Of a stretch of 42,008 nucleotides of DNA, positions 9,315 through 17,617 are shown one piece after another; position 1 is the stretch's first letter; each line of letters begins with the position of its first letter. The stretch lies in NCBI GenBank assembly GCA_002413705.1, contig DHXN01000004.1, positions 1 through 42,008 on the forward strand, read 5' to 3'. This DNA is from Candidatus Nomurabacteria bacterium UBA5155. GTDB taxonomy: Bacteria > Patescibacteriota > Minisyncoccia > Phycocordibacterales > UBA9973. A program made the position numbers and the translations under genes. Below the pieces are notes generated by a model that saw only the letters and a list, made by a program, of their open reading frames with translations, did not search any database and was not told the origin of the DNA.

Positions 9315-9320
9315 ACTTCT

Positions 9321-10568
9321 ATGCGACGCATTCTCATCATTCTCGGTATCATTGTTGTTGCTTGGTTGGCAGTATATTTTTTCTATATCAAACCAAAACA
9401 GCAAGTTTCCACTCCGGTACCAAATATATTGAAACCGTTTTTCCCAAGCAGTACCACTAGCACTGGTTCATTTGGCACTGACACTTCTGCGCCGGGAACT
9501 GTGGGAAATACCTCAAACACTCAAGCAAATTCTGCATTTAAACAACTAACTGGTCAGCCTGTGGCCGGTCTGACAGTGTTTTCTACCAGCAGCACTGTTT
9601 CTATTCCTTCAACAGATCCAAAAGTGAAGCCAGTATTACAAACTATTGTAAATCACATTGTTCGCTATGTTTCTCGTGCCAATGGGTATGTATATGAAAT
9701 AAAAAATGGCAGCGCGCCGCTACAGATCAGTAATATTTTTATTCCCAATATTTATGAAGCCAGTTTTGCAGATAGTAACAACACTGCGATTTTGCGTTTC
9801 CTGAGAGGGGATAACAAAACTATTGCGACATACACGGTGCCTATCCCCGCACTGAACAATGACGGCACTCGCACACAAGTTTCTGGCACGTACTTGCCTG
9901 ATACTATTTCTGCTATTGCAGTATCTCCGGATCAAACATCTATCGCTCGCATTACCAGTGATAAAAATGGTTCAATTATTAGTACATCGAACACAAAAGG
10001 TACAAATATAAAAACAGTATTACGATCACCTTTTACCGAATGGCTGCCATCATGGGCAAACAGCACAGTCTACGTGCAAACAAAAGCAGCAAATGCCGCC
10101 GATGGATTTTTCTATAGTATTGATGTGGGTACTGCACGTCTACGCCGTCTCATAGGTAACACACCGGGCATGACAGCGTCTGTCAGTCCGAGTGGTACGT
10201 ATGTGCTCTATTCACAAAGCACTACATCTGGTTTCAGCACAGAACTTTTTAACACAAAAACAAATACCACGACTGCCATCAATTTAGCAATTCTGCCAGA
10301 AAAATGTACGTGGCTTAAAAATGAAGATCTGATCTGTGCGGGCAATAATACTGTTGCAAACGCTACCTATCCTGATGATTGGTATGCCGGCATCACACAT
10401 TTCTCTGACCAGCTCTACCACATTACTACCGCCACAAATACCTACACAGTACTCTATAACGGCCAAGGACAGTCATTTGATATGACAAACCTACAGGCTG
10501 ACGAAAGCCAGCAGACGCTTTATTTTATTGATAAAAACACTGGCTTACTGTGGCAATTTAGTTACTAG
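9321..10568 (+). CDS. Membrane-anchored beta-propeller-like protein
   Basis: 415 residues. An N-terminal uncleaved anchor (ILIILGIIVVAWLAVYFFY) is followed by a Ser/Thr/Pro linker to about residue 75. Repeated beta-strand units follow, with PD40/WD40-like phrases such as AVSPDQTSIARI, SVSPSGTYVLYSQ and the final LYFIDKNTGLLWQFSY. This suggests a periplasmic or extracellular beta-propeller acting as a binding platform. It ends the plus-strand secretion cluster and faces yidC with only 2 nt between the two stop codons. No enzymatic motif is visible and the precise family is unknown. Confidence 0.72.
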   Translation: MRRILIILGIIVVAWLAVYFFYIKPKQQVSTPVPNILKPFFPSSTTSTGSFGTDTSAPGTVGNTSNTQANSAFKQLTGQPVAGLTVFSTSSTVSIPSTDPKVKPVLQTIVNHIVRYVSRANGYVYEIKNGSAPLQISNIFIPNIYEASFADSNNTAILRFLRGDNKTIATYTVPIPALNNDGTRTQVSGTYLPDTISAIAVSPDQTSIARITSDKNGSIISTSNTKGTNIKTVLRSPFTEWLPSWANSTVYVQTKAANAADGFFYSIDVGTARLRRLIGNTPGMTASVSPSGTYVLYSQSTTSGFSTELFNTKTNTTTAINLAILPEKCTWLKNEDLICAGNNTVANATYPDDWYAGITHFSDQLYHITTATNTYTVLYNGQGQSFDMTNLQADESQQTLYFIDKNTGLLWQFSY

Positions 10569-10570
10569 TG

Positions 10571-11296
10571 CTACTCGGCGAGCAGTTGCTTGCCCATCTT
10601 ACTGCGCACAGTCTTTCGAAGATAGAGTTCTTGCCCAATAGAGAAGAGGTTGGCAACAGTCCAGTACAGAGAAAGCGCAGCAGAGAATTTTGTGGCGATA
10701 TAAATAATGATCAGTGGCAAAATATATTTTGTTTGCAGTGACAAACTTTTTGCAAATTGATTTTGCATGCTTGCGCTGTCAGATGTACTCATATCCGGCT
10801 GAGGAATAATAAATGCTTGAACAGCTTGTGTAATACCTGCCAGGATTGCAAATAGAAGTAGTGGTTGTGCCAGATCGTGTCCGAGGAAAATATTATTAAG
10901 TCCTGTTGTGTTTAAAAAATTGTACAGGTGATATGGCTGCGTCAGACCGCGATGAAATACAAGATTGATGGCGATCAAGATCGGTAGCTGGATCAACAAA
11001 TACAAACATCCGGAAAACGGATTGATCTTTTCTTGACTGTACAGCGCAAATGTTTCTTGGGCTTCTGCTTCTTTGGATAGTCCTTTTGCTTTAATTGCTT
11101 TGATTTTTGGTTCAAGCAATTTCATTTTATATTGCCCGATGACGCTTTTCTTACTGACAGGGAACAGTGCCAGACGAATAATGATAGTAAAGACAATCAC
11201 CGCCAGTCCAACATCTTTGAATGTGAGATGTTGCGCCACAAAAATCAAAATGTTGTAAATAGGGTTATAAATAAAGATATTCCAAAGTGTAATCAT
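10571..11296 (-). CDS. yidC: Membrane protein insertase YidC/Oxa1
   Basis: 241 residues with the Oxa1/YidC core. The first helices around GLAVIVFTIIIRLALFPVS lead to the cytoplasmic basic hairpin (KMKLLEPKIKAIKAKGLSKE), and three further membrane helices end at ALSLYWTVANLFSIGQ. It lacks the large periplasmic domain of Gram-negative YidC, resembling the short Gram-positive and CPR forms. Last gene of rpmH-rnpA-yidD-yidC. It inserts membrane proteins, alone or with SecYEG. TATAAT lies exactly 6 nt before the ATG, so it also has its own predicted leaderless promoter. Confidence 0.95.
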   Translation of the reverse strand: MITLWNIFIYNPIYNILIFVAQHLTFKDVGLAVIVFTIIIRLALFPVSKKSVIGQYKMKLLEPKIKAIKAKGLSKEAEAQETFALYSQEKINPFSGCLYLLIQLPILIAINLVFHRGLTQPYHLYNFLNTTGLNNIFLGHDLAQPLLLFAILAGITQAVQAFIIPQPDMSTSDSASMQNQFAKSLSLQTKYILPLIIIYIATKFSAALSLYWTVANLFSIGQELYLRKTVRSKMGKQLLAE

Positions 11297-11302
11297 GGCG
11301 GT

Positions 11303-11308
11303 ATTATA
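11303..11308 (-). promoter_or_regulatory. -10 element TATAAT, 6 nt before yidC start
   Basis: On the minus strand a perfect TATAAT ends 6 nt before the yidC ATG, in the 21-nt gap between yidD and yidC. Confidence 0.55.
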
Positions 11309-11317
11309 CGTTTATAT

Positions 11318-11584
11318 TCAAGGCAGGTCTACTTGCGGGGTATTGCCGGGGTGACAGCGGCTGATGCGATCTGTGGTTTTATGAAATGCTTTAAGGAAAG
11401 GGTGTTTTTTGAACGATTCCAACCCATATTCTGAACAAGTAGGGTAGAAAATACAGCTTGGCCGAGGATATCCAGGGATAAAACGTAATATTCCCACAGT
11501 AGGGGAAAATATGGCTCTATAAAAATAAATACCCCCCAAAGCCAGGTAGTTAGGTATTTTTAGAAATTTTTTCCAAAAGGCCAT
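11318..11584 (-). CDS. yidD: Membrane protein insertion efficiency factor YidD
   Basis: 88 residues with the YidD signature: a helix (YFYRAIFSPTVG), then the Cys/Pro motif CIFYPTCSEYGLES and the basic closing RISRCHPGN. YidD helps YidC-dependent insertion at the inner face of the membrane. Its start lies inside the 3' end of rnpA (35-nt overlap), the usual rnpA-yidD arrangement, and yidC follows. Confidence 0.93.
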   Translation of the reverse strand: MAFWKKFLKIPNYLALGGIYFYRAIFSPTVGILRFIPGYPRPSCIFYPTCSEYGLESFKKHPFLKAFHKTTDRISRCHPGNTPQVDLP

Positions 11585-11900
11585 AAAAATTGGTTTTTAG
11601 TTCACTATACGACATATCATATACCTGTTTTGAGACATATAGCATACCTGTAAGGCTTTTTTGTTCATATTGTCTATAAAGACTATAGAGTTGGCGGCGG
11701 ACCTTGTTGCGTAAAACGGCTTTTTTCTGGTTTTTTGAGCCGGTGACGACAGTAAGTCCAGTATTAGTAACAAAAGTACTACTATTGGATTGGTACAAGC
11801 ACTTGAGAGTTCCTGTACGATTAAAAACTACCTTTATATCAGGGTTTATAAGGAAATTAGTAACTTGTTGACGGGTGAGCCGCTGGTGTGACGGCAACAT
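11550..11900 (-). CDS. rnpA: Ribonuclease P protein component
   Basis: 116 residues. The protein binds the catalytic RNase P RNA and helps cut the 5' leader from pre-tRNAs. The RNR-type motif is present as VLRNKVRRQLYSLYR near residues 63-77, preceded by the beta strand TGLTVVTGSKNQKKAV. It starts 3 nt after the rpmH stop and overlaps yidD, giving the classic operon beside dnaA. The N-terminus (LPSHQRLTRQQ) matches the start of the family, supporting this start codon. Confidence 0.93.
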   Translation of the reverse strand: MLPSHQRLTRQQVTNFLINPDIKVVFNRTGTLKCLYQSNSSTFVTNTGLTVVTGSKNQKKAVLRNKVRRQLYSLYRQYEQKSLTGMLYVSKQVYDMSYSELKTNFYGLLEKISKNT

Positions 11901-11903
11901 ACA

Positions 11904-12041
11904 CTAGACAGTAGTGAGGTTAACGCGACCCTTGCGACGTCGAGCGAGTAACACTTTTCGGCCAGTAGCAGTAGCACTGCGGACCAAAAATCCGTGTGTA
12001 GTTGCTCGCTTTTTCTTTTTTGGCTGATATGTTTGAGACAT
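11904..12041 (-). CDS. rpmH: 50S ribosomal protein bL34
   Basis: This 45-residue gene translates as MSQTYQPKKKKRATTHGF followed by LVRSATATGRKVLLARRRKG and a short tail, the full bL34 pattern (THGF, R-x10-R-x7-RRRKGR). It is a basic protein of the large ribosomal subunit. It heads the rpmH-rnpA-yidD-yidC run and diverges from dnaA, the usual bacterial origin arrangement. A TATAGT hexamer 11 nt upstream of the ATG (minus strand) is the likely -10 element. Confidence 0.96.
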   Translation of the reverse strand: MSQTYQPKKKKRATTHGFLVRSATATGRKVLLARRRKGRVNLTTV

Positions 12042-12088
12042 AGAGTAGGCGTACTATACACAAAAAGACACTGTTATGCAATCCCCAC

Positions 12089-12139
12089 CAATCCACAACT
12101 TTTCCACTGACATGTACACATGTTTAATTAGGTGGAAAA
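12089..12139. promoter_or_regulatory. DnaA-box-like cluster upstream of dnaA
   Basis: Three near-matches to TTATCCACA lie just before dnaA: CAATCCACA at 12089-12097, TTTTCCACT at 12100-12108, and on the other strand TTTTCCACC at 12131-12139, each 7 of 9. They may serve autoregulation of dnaA or be one half of a two-part origin whose other half lies after dnaA. Confidence 0.5.
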
Positions 12140-12143
12140 CCTG

Positions 12144-12149
12144 TATGAT
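12144..12149 (+). promoter_or_regulatory. -10 element TATGAT, 6 nt before dnaA ATG
   Basis: TATGAT ends 6 nt before ATG 12156. It lies downstream of the alternative GTG at 12132, so a transcript from it could only use ATG 12156. Confidence 0.5.
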
Positions 12150-12155
12150 AGATCC

Positions 12156-13514
12156 ATGGACAGCAACCTCACTCAACTTTGGGATACATGCCTCGGCATA
12201 ATTCAGCCACAGATCACCAAAGCGACTTTTAATACTTGGTTTAACAACACTGGTATCTCTAAGGAAGAAGAGGGGATTATCTACATCAGTGTGCCCAATG
12301 AATTCGCTCGCGAATGGTTGATGACCAAGTTTAACAAAATCATTCTCAAGGCAATTGTTGATAATGCGTCACATGTACGCGCTATTGAATTTGTTATCAG
12401 TCGACTACCAACACAAACAATAATCCCTTCTAATAATTTATTTAGTGCTCCAACAGGTCAACCTTCAACACTTCCTCTTGAAAATGTTTACATAAACAGA
12501 GATGATAATTTGAATCCTCGTTATACATTTAGTAACTTCGTTGTTGGACCATTTAATGAGCTTGCCTATTCTGCCGCTCAATCAGTGGTGAAGCGTCCTC
12601 AGCACGCATATAACCCGCTTTTCATCTATGGAGCAAGTGGACTTGGTAAGACACATCTTGTGCAAGCGATCGGTAACGAAATCAAATCTTCCTTTCCTGA
12701 AAAACGCGTGTTGTACACCAGTTTGGAAAAATTCATGAGTGAATATGTTTCATCAGTGCAAAACAATCGTCAACAAGCGTTTCAAGATAAGTATCGTAAA
12801 TTTGATGTCCTGATTGTAGATGATATTCAATTCATCGCCGGTAAAGAGGGTACACAAAATGCACTTTTCTCTATCTTCAATGTCCTTCATGAACAAAATA
12901 AACATATTATCTTTTCATCCGATAAGCACCCAAACCATATTATTGGACTGGAAGACCGTTTAAAGACAAGATTTAATGCTGGTATGACACTTGATATTCA
13001 GGAACCAGACTTCGAATCTCGCCTTGCGATCATTAAGGAAAAAAGTTTTCAATTACAATTTCCTATTGAAAATGAAGTACTTTCATATGTTGCTTCCGCA
13101 GTGACAGGTAGTATTCGCGAACTTGAAGGAGTGTTAAATGTGATCACAATGCATTCAAATCTTAAAGAAAAACCAATTAGTTTGGCTGAAGTAAAAGTGT
13201 TGATTAAAAATAATGTACGTCCAAAGAAAATTATTTCTATTGATACAGTAGTAAAACTGGTATCTGACTACTACAACCTCGATGAGCGAGTGATTTACGA
13301 AAAAACTCGTCGCAAAGAAATTGTGCGAGCGCGTCAGATTATTATGTTTGTGCTTCGTGAGGACTTTAACGAGTCATATCCTTCTATTGGCGCAAAATTG
13401 GGTGGTAAGGATCATACAACTGTTATTCATTCATATGAAAAGATTAAAGGGGAACTAGTAAACGATCCTCATTTGATGAAAGAGTTGGAAGATATCCGTA
13501 TTTTGTTTAAATAA
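12156..13514 (+). CDS. dnaA: Chromosomal replication initiator DnaA
   Basis: 452 residues. Domain I begins with NLTQLWDTCLGIIQPQI and contains the WFNN turn. A short linker leads to the AAA+ domain with Walker A (GASGLGKTHL, about residue 158) and Walker B (VLIVDDIQFIAG). The C-terminal DNA-binding helix-turn-helix is intact (LGGKDHTTVIHSYEKI). It binds DnaA boxes and opens the origin. I start at ATG 12156 instead of GTG 12132 because the family starts here and a -10 element sits 6 nt upstream. Divergent from rpmH, upstream of a candidate oriC and dnaN. Confidence 0.97.
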   Translation: MDSNLTQLWDTCLGIIQPQITKATFNTWFNNTGISKEEEGIIYISVPNEFAREWLMTKFNKIILKAIVDNASHVRAIEFVISRLPTQTIIPSNNLFSAPTGQPSTLPLENVYINRDDNLNPRYTFSNFVVGPFNELAYSAAQSVVKRPQHAYNPLFIYGASGLGKTHLVQAIGNEIKSSFPEKRVLYTSLEKFMSEYVSSVQNNRQQAFQDKYRKFDVLIVDDIQFIAGKEGTQNALFSIFNVLHEQNKHIIFSSDKHPNHIIGLEDRLKTRFNAGMTLDIQEPDFESRLAIIKEKSFQLQFPIENEVLSYVASAVTGSIRELEGVLNVITMHSNLKEKPISLAEVKVLIKNNVRPKKIISIDTVVKLVSDYYNLDERVIYEKTRRKEIVRARQIIMFVLREDFNESYPSIGAKLGGKDHTTVIHSYEKIKGELVNDPHLMKELEDIRILFK

Positions 13515-13701
13515 TGTGTATAACCAGAGAATAACTTTATGAAAACTTTTATAAAAAATCATGACATTAAAAAATCTGTATTTTTGGGAAACATAATCCA
13601 CAATATAGATGATAAAACTACATTAGTAATAAAGGATATAACAGACTTTTCCACAATCCACAGTCTATATAGTCGAACTATAAGAAAAAAATAAAAATCA
13701 T
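13515..13701. other. Candidate oriC between dnaA and dnaN
   Basis: The 187-nt gap is visibly AT-rich and holds DnaA-box-like sites on one strand: TAATCCACA at 13594-13602 (8/9), TTTTCCACA at 13647-13655 (8/9) and the overlapping CAATCCACA at 13654-13662 (7/9). Together with the boxes before dnaA this resembles the two-part origins of Bacillus. An ATG-initiated frame of 51 codons (13539-13694) spans almost all of it. Its Ile/Lys/Asn-rich product looks like translated AT-rich DNA, so I do not call it a gene. Confidence 0.6.
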
Positions 13702-14799
13702 ATGAATATAACTTGCACAACAGAAAAGTTGAAAAACGCAGTCAGTCTAGCTGAGAGAATGACCGGAAAGGCGCTGACACTGCCGACACTTCACGCGATA
13801 CTTTTAACCGCTACTGGAAAAAGTATTAAAATACGTGCAACTAATCTCAATCTTGGTATTGAAATTGAAGTACCTGCCACCATTGAAGTGGAGGGATCTG
13901 TGCTGGTGAAGGGTGAGGTGTTGGCAAATGTCTGCAATCACCTCAGCGATGCCACAGAAGTGCGTTTAACACTTGACCATGACAATCTCACCATTCAGAC
14001 TCCTCAACACACTACAGTGATCAAATGCCTCCCTAGTGATGAATTCCCAACCCTTCCAGTTGTGGAAGGAGATCATATTGATATAAAAACCAGTGTGTTA
14101 CAAGAAGGTATTCGTTCTGTCTATTTCTGTGCTGCTATTACAGATATTAAACCTGAAATTGCCAGTATTTTTATCTATAGTGAAGAAAATACACTCTGTT
14201 TTGTAGCAACTGACTCATTTCGTCTGGCGGAAAAGAAAATTCACGTAAAAGCTGTGCCGGAAATTTCTAAAATACTGATCCCTTTTAAAAATGTGGCTGA
14301 TATTTTACGAGTACTTGATGTTGCTCCAGAAACAGTTCGTATTATCTATAGTCGGAACCAGATCGCCTTTCTTGGTAATGGACTCTATCTCACCTCTCGT
14401 TTGATTGACGGGGGATTTCCGCCATATCAACTTATTATTCCAAAAGAAACTCTGACGAAAGTGGTGCTTCTGAAACAAGAATTATTAAATACACTTCGTC
14501 TCTCAACCATTTTTGCCGATAAATTTTTTCAAGTAGCATTTTCAATTCCTGAAGATAAAAAAAATATTACACTAAGTTCAAAAAACAGTGATGTCGGTTC
14601 ATCTGTTTCAAATGTTTCTGCCGCCATTGAAGGCGCGCCGATTGCTGTTGAATTTAATTTAAAATATTTTCTCGATGTATTTCAAGCACTGTCAGGTGAC
14701 AGTGTGGTGATTTCATTTACACAACCAAACAAACCTATTGTCGTGCAAAGTGTTAGTGATACTTCTTTTCTTTATCTCTTGATGCCAACTAATCGATAA
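13702..14799 (+). CDS. dnaN: DNA polymerase III sliding clamp (beta subunit)
   Basis: 365 residues forming the three-fold beta-clamp: N-terminal MNITCTTEKLKNAVSLAERM, the DSFRLAEKKI strand at about 172, and the C-terminal LYLLMPTNR that ends the family (usually LxMPMR). The dimeric ring tethers the replicative polymerase and repair enzymes to DNA. It follows dnaA across the candidate origin and precedes a DciA-like gene by 14 nt. recF and gyrB, often next, are not present in the window. Confidence 0.96.
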   Translation: MNITCTTEKLKNAVSLAERMTGKALTLPTLHAILLTATGKSIKIRATNLNLGIEIEVPATIEVEGSVLVKGEVLANVCNHLSDATEVRLTLDHDNLTIQTPQHTTVIKCLPSDEFPTLPVVEGDHIDIKTSVLQEGIRSVYFCAAITDIKPEIASIFIYSEENTLCFVATDSFRLAEKKIHVKAVPEISKILIPFKNVADILRVLDVAPETVRIIYSRNQIAFLGNGLYLTSRLIDGGFPPYQLIIPKETLTKVVLLKQELLNTLRLSTIFADKFFQVAFSIPEDKKNITLSSKNSDVGSSVSNVSAAIEGAPIAVEFNLKYFLDVFQALSGDSVVISFTQPNKPIVVQSVSDTSFLYLLMPTNR

Positions 14800-14813
14800 C
14801 CTGTTTCATTTTT

Positions 14814-15065
14814 ATGTCATTGTTTCAAGATATTCTTTCAAAACTGCAAGATTCTTATACAAAAGAAACAACCGCAAAAGAAACTATTGCTCGTGTGATC
14901 AGTGACGCACTCCACACTACGATCACTGCTGATCAAATCACTGTGCAGGGTACAACAATTCGTATCAAAACTGCTCCAACAATAAAAATGGCAATCATGC
15001 TCAAAAAAGAAAAACTCCTCGCATCACTGCAAGAAGCTTCTTTAAATATTACGGTTATTTATTGA
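14814..15065 (+). CDS. Small DciA/DUF721-like protein
   Basis: 83 residues. The C-terminal half (a beta strand TTIRIKTAPTIKMAIMLKK, then a helix KLLASLQEASLNITVIY) resembles the KH-like domain of DUF721/DciA proteins, which load the replicative helicase in bacteria without DnaC. Position just after dnaN in the origin region fits that role. It is shorter than typical DciA (about 100-170), lacking the N-terminal extension. The stop overlaps the convergent penicillin-binding protein gene by 7 nt. Similarity is weak, so other small nucleic-acid-binding roles remain possible. Confidence 0.5.
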   Translation: MSLFQDILSKLQDSYTKETTAKETIARVISDALHTTITADQITVQGTTIRIKTAPTIKMAIMLKKEKLLASLQEASLNITVIY

Positions 15066-17560
15066 AAAACCACTGTTTTCTGAATAGTGCTTTTTACATA
15101 CATAGTGTTAGTGGCATTGAATGTAAATATATGACTGCCGGATGTGTATCCAAAATCACTCGGTGTAAACACAAAATGAAATGGGTCAGGAAGTGTCGCG
15201 ATATAAACATTATCAATCAACACATCAACACTTTTTAAAGGAACTTGACCGTTTGTGGTCACCACAATATCTGTATTATCAGTCAGTTTCATAGTGTCTG
15301 AAATACCTGTCAGAGTGATTGGGGAGTTTTGTGTGGTTGTGGTAGTGTCTGATCCAACCGGAATATCTGCGCTGGTAGTAATACCATATTTACTACTATT
15401 GTTTGCCCACCATGTCTGTACTGACGGTTCCCAAAGATGAAACTGCGGATCACTACTAGGGTTTGTTGGCACTGGACCGCGAGGGTCAGATTTATTTACC
15501 CAATATAATATGTCATGCACATCAGTGATCACTTTTTCTACTTCTGATTCGATAGGAGTGGAAGCGGTGGCACGAAGTCCTGTTGCTTTATCAATCGTCA
15601 CTGTTTCATTTCCCATCCACACACCGCGCAATATTGGTTTCAATGTTGCAGCATTGGGATCTGGAATAGGGTCTTGGAATGGTGCTGATGGATATTTTGT
15701 CATTGCATATTGCATAAATGTTTTCCATGTTGGGCCGGAAATTGCAGAACCACCATTTCTCATCGGACTGTTATTATTGTTTCCTGACCACACACCAACA
15801 GATATGCCCGGTGTATAACCGACTGTCCACGCATCACGATCATCGTTTGTTGTACCAGTCTTCACTGCCACACCAGGGATAGTGATGATTGCCGTACCAA
15901 ACGTGGGAATACGAGCCTGAGCATCAGCCAGCACGTTGTCCATGGTCAATGCTACATTTTTATCCATGACATTGGTGGGATTCGGCTGATATTGTTGCAA
16001 CACATTTCCATTAGCATCATCAACTTCCAAAATACCAGTGGTGAGGTTGCGCACGCCGGCATTTGCAAGTACTCCGTATGCGCCAGTCATATCAAGCAGT
16101 GTCACCTCACCTCCACCAAGCACCAAAGAGAGTCCGTATTGAGAAGGGTCATTGAGTGTGGTAATGCCAAGCGCATGAGCGGTATTGATCGCATTTTGAA
16201 TACCAACAAGATATTCCAGTTTCACTGACGGCACGTTGCGTGATTCAGCAATTGCGCTGCGAAGTGAAATAGGACCTTTGAATTTATTATCAAAGTTCGA
16301 AGGATGATAACAATCTTTCAGTGTGTATCCGGCAAGTGGTTGTTCGTCAGAGGTACAGTTGGTGGAGAATTCAGTCGGTACATCAAAGACTACACTGTCC
16401 GGAGTGTATCCTTGCGCAAATGCTGTTGAGTAAACGAATGGTTTAAATGATGAACCTGGCTGACGTTGTGCTGTTGCTATATTGTACGCACCATCAACAG
16501 TGGCATCGAAATAATTTCGAGAACCAACCATTGTGAGGATTTGTCCTGTTGTTGGATCAATTGCAACGAGTCCTGAGTTTGATGCGCCATATGCTTTCTG
16601 ATTTGCAGCGGCTTGTTTTGCAACCAGTGCTTCAGCATTTTGCTGCAGATCATAGTCAAGTGTTGTTTTAATAGTATATCCACCATTTTCTATAGCATCT
16701 ACACCATATTTTTGTTCAATTTGGTTAAGTATCCAAAAAACAAAGTGTGGAGCTTTGATACCGTTTTCAGCGCCTTGGCTAAATACCACCTTCTCAGCTT
16801 TCGCCGCAGTGTATTGATCAGTGGTAATGTATCCATATTGTTTCATTTTTGACAGCACCAAATCTTTACGAGTATTGAGTGCTGTTTTATGAAGTCCAAA
16901 CGGAGAATAATATGTTGGCGCAGGAAGCATTGCGGCAAGGTATGCAGCTTGTGCTACATCCATCTGACCTGAAGGAATGCCAAAAAATGCCTCTGACGCG
17001 GCTTCAACACCATAGATAGTGCCGCCAAGAGGAGCATCATTAAGATAGATTTCTAGAATCTGATTTTTACTAAATTGTTTTGTTAGACGAATCGCCAACA
17101 CCCATTCTTTTAATTTACGTCCAATGGATTTATCCCCATTCAAAAGGGTATTTTTAATAATCTGTTGAGTGATAGTAGAGCCACCCTGCATATAGCTGGC
17201 ATGAGTGAGATTGATCAACATAGCTCGAATGATCGAGGTTGGACGAATACCGTTATTGTTATAGAAATCTTGATCTTCAATAGAAATAACCGCCTTTTGA
17301 ACAGGGTCACCCATGCTTGTTATAGGAATTTGTGTTCGACGAACTGACTGGTGTGCATCATAGAGTATGACAGTGCCGGTGCGATCGGTGATTTTTGAAG
17401 AATTTGCGATTTGTCGTGCTTCAAATGTTGAAATATCAGGAAGTTTGAGGAAACTTGCCCAGACCAGTATTCCTCCAACAAAGAGAAAAAAAAGCGCTAA
17501 TAGTCCCAATATGATTTGTTTCCAAGGAAAATGACGTTTTGTGCGTGAATGTTCTTTCAT
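15059..17560 (-). CDS. Class A penicillin-binding protein (PBP1A-like)
   Basis: About 833 residues. A basic N-terminus and one membrane anchor (QIILGLLALFFLFVGGILVW) precede a GT51 glycosyltransferase with EDQDFY (catalytic Glu) and GGSTITQQ. The transpeptidase has the SSFK motif (PGSSFKPF, about residue 368), the SRN motif (AESRN) and KTGT (about 565). The C-terminus adds a Thr-rich linker and an Ig-like beta domain. It polymerises and cross-links peptidoglycan outside the membrane. The first possible ATG is 17572. I favour 17560 because TATGAT lies 7 nt before it, although a purine-rich AAAGGA sits 8 nt before 17572, so the start is uncertain. Divergent from tyrS. Confidence 0.93.
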   Translation of the reverse strand: MKEHSRTKRHFPWKQIILGLLALFFLFVGGILVWASFLKLPDISTFEARQIANSSKITDRTGTVILYDAHQSVRRTQIPITSMGDPVQKAVISIEDQDFYNNNGIRPTSIIRAMLINLTHASYMQGGSTITQQIIKNTLLNGDKSIGRKLKEWVLAIRLTKQFSKNQILEIYLNDAPLGGTIYGVEAASEAFFGIPSGQMDVAQAAYLAAMLPAPTYYSPFGLHKTALNTRKDLVLSKMKQYGYITTDQYTAAKAEKVVFSQGAENGIKAPHFVFWILNQIEQKYGVDAIENGGYTIKTTLDYDLQQNAEALVAKQAAANQKAYGASNSGLVAIDPTTGQILTMVGSRNYFDATVDGAYNIATAQRQPGSSFKPFVYSTAFAQGYTPDSVVFDVPTEFSTNCTSDEQPLAGYTLKDCYHPSNFDNKFKGPISLRSAIAESRNVPSVKLEYLVGIQNAINTAHALGITTLNDPSQYGLSLVLGGGEVTLLDMTGAYGVLANAGVRNLTTGILEVDDANGNVLQQYQPNPTNVMDKNVALTMDNVLADAQARIPTFGTAIITIPGVAVKTGTTNDDRDAWTVGYTPGISVGVWSGNNNNSPMRNGGSAISGPTWKTFMQYAMTKYPSAPFQDPIPDPNAATLKPILRGVWMGNETVTIDKATGLRATASTPIESEVEKVITDVHDILYWVNKSDPRGPVPTNPSSDPQFHLWEPSVQTWWANNSSKYGITTSADIPVGSDTTTTTQNSPITLTGISDTMKLTDNTDIVVTTNGQVPLKSVDVLIDNVYIATLPDPFHFVFTPSDFGYTSGSHIFTFNATNTMYVKSTIQKTVVFQ

Positions 17561-17605
17561 ACCTATCATCATAATAAAAATCCTTTAAAAAACAAAGGAA
17601 AATGG

Positions 17606-17611
17606 TACACT
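17606..17611 (+). promoter_or_regulatory. -10 element TACACT, 6 nt before tyrS start
   Basis: TACACT ends 6 nt before ATG 17618. The six spacer bases GGAGAT resemble a Shine-Dalgarno but touch the start codon, too close for normal use. Confidence 0.5.
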
Positions 17612-17617
17612 GGAGAT

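Noticed and set aside
3..10568. Integrated conjugative element
   Set aside because: No relaxase, coupling protein, integrase, att repeats or mobility genes are seen, and the block adjoins the conserved origin region.
11846..12061. 71-codon minus-strand frame over rpmH
   Set aside because: It overlaps bL34 in another frame. The bL34 frame gives a perfect family match, so the longer frame is a shadow.
13539..13694. 51-codon ORF across the dnaA-dnaN gap
   Set aside because: The product is dominated by Ile, Lys, Asn and Thr as expected from AT-rich DNA, no ribosome site or well-spaced -10 box is present, and it covers DnaA boxes. Kept only as a note under oriC.
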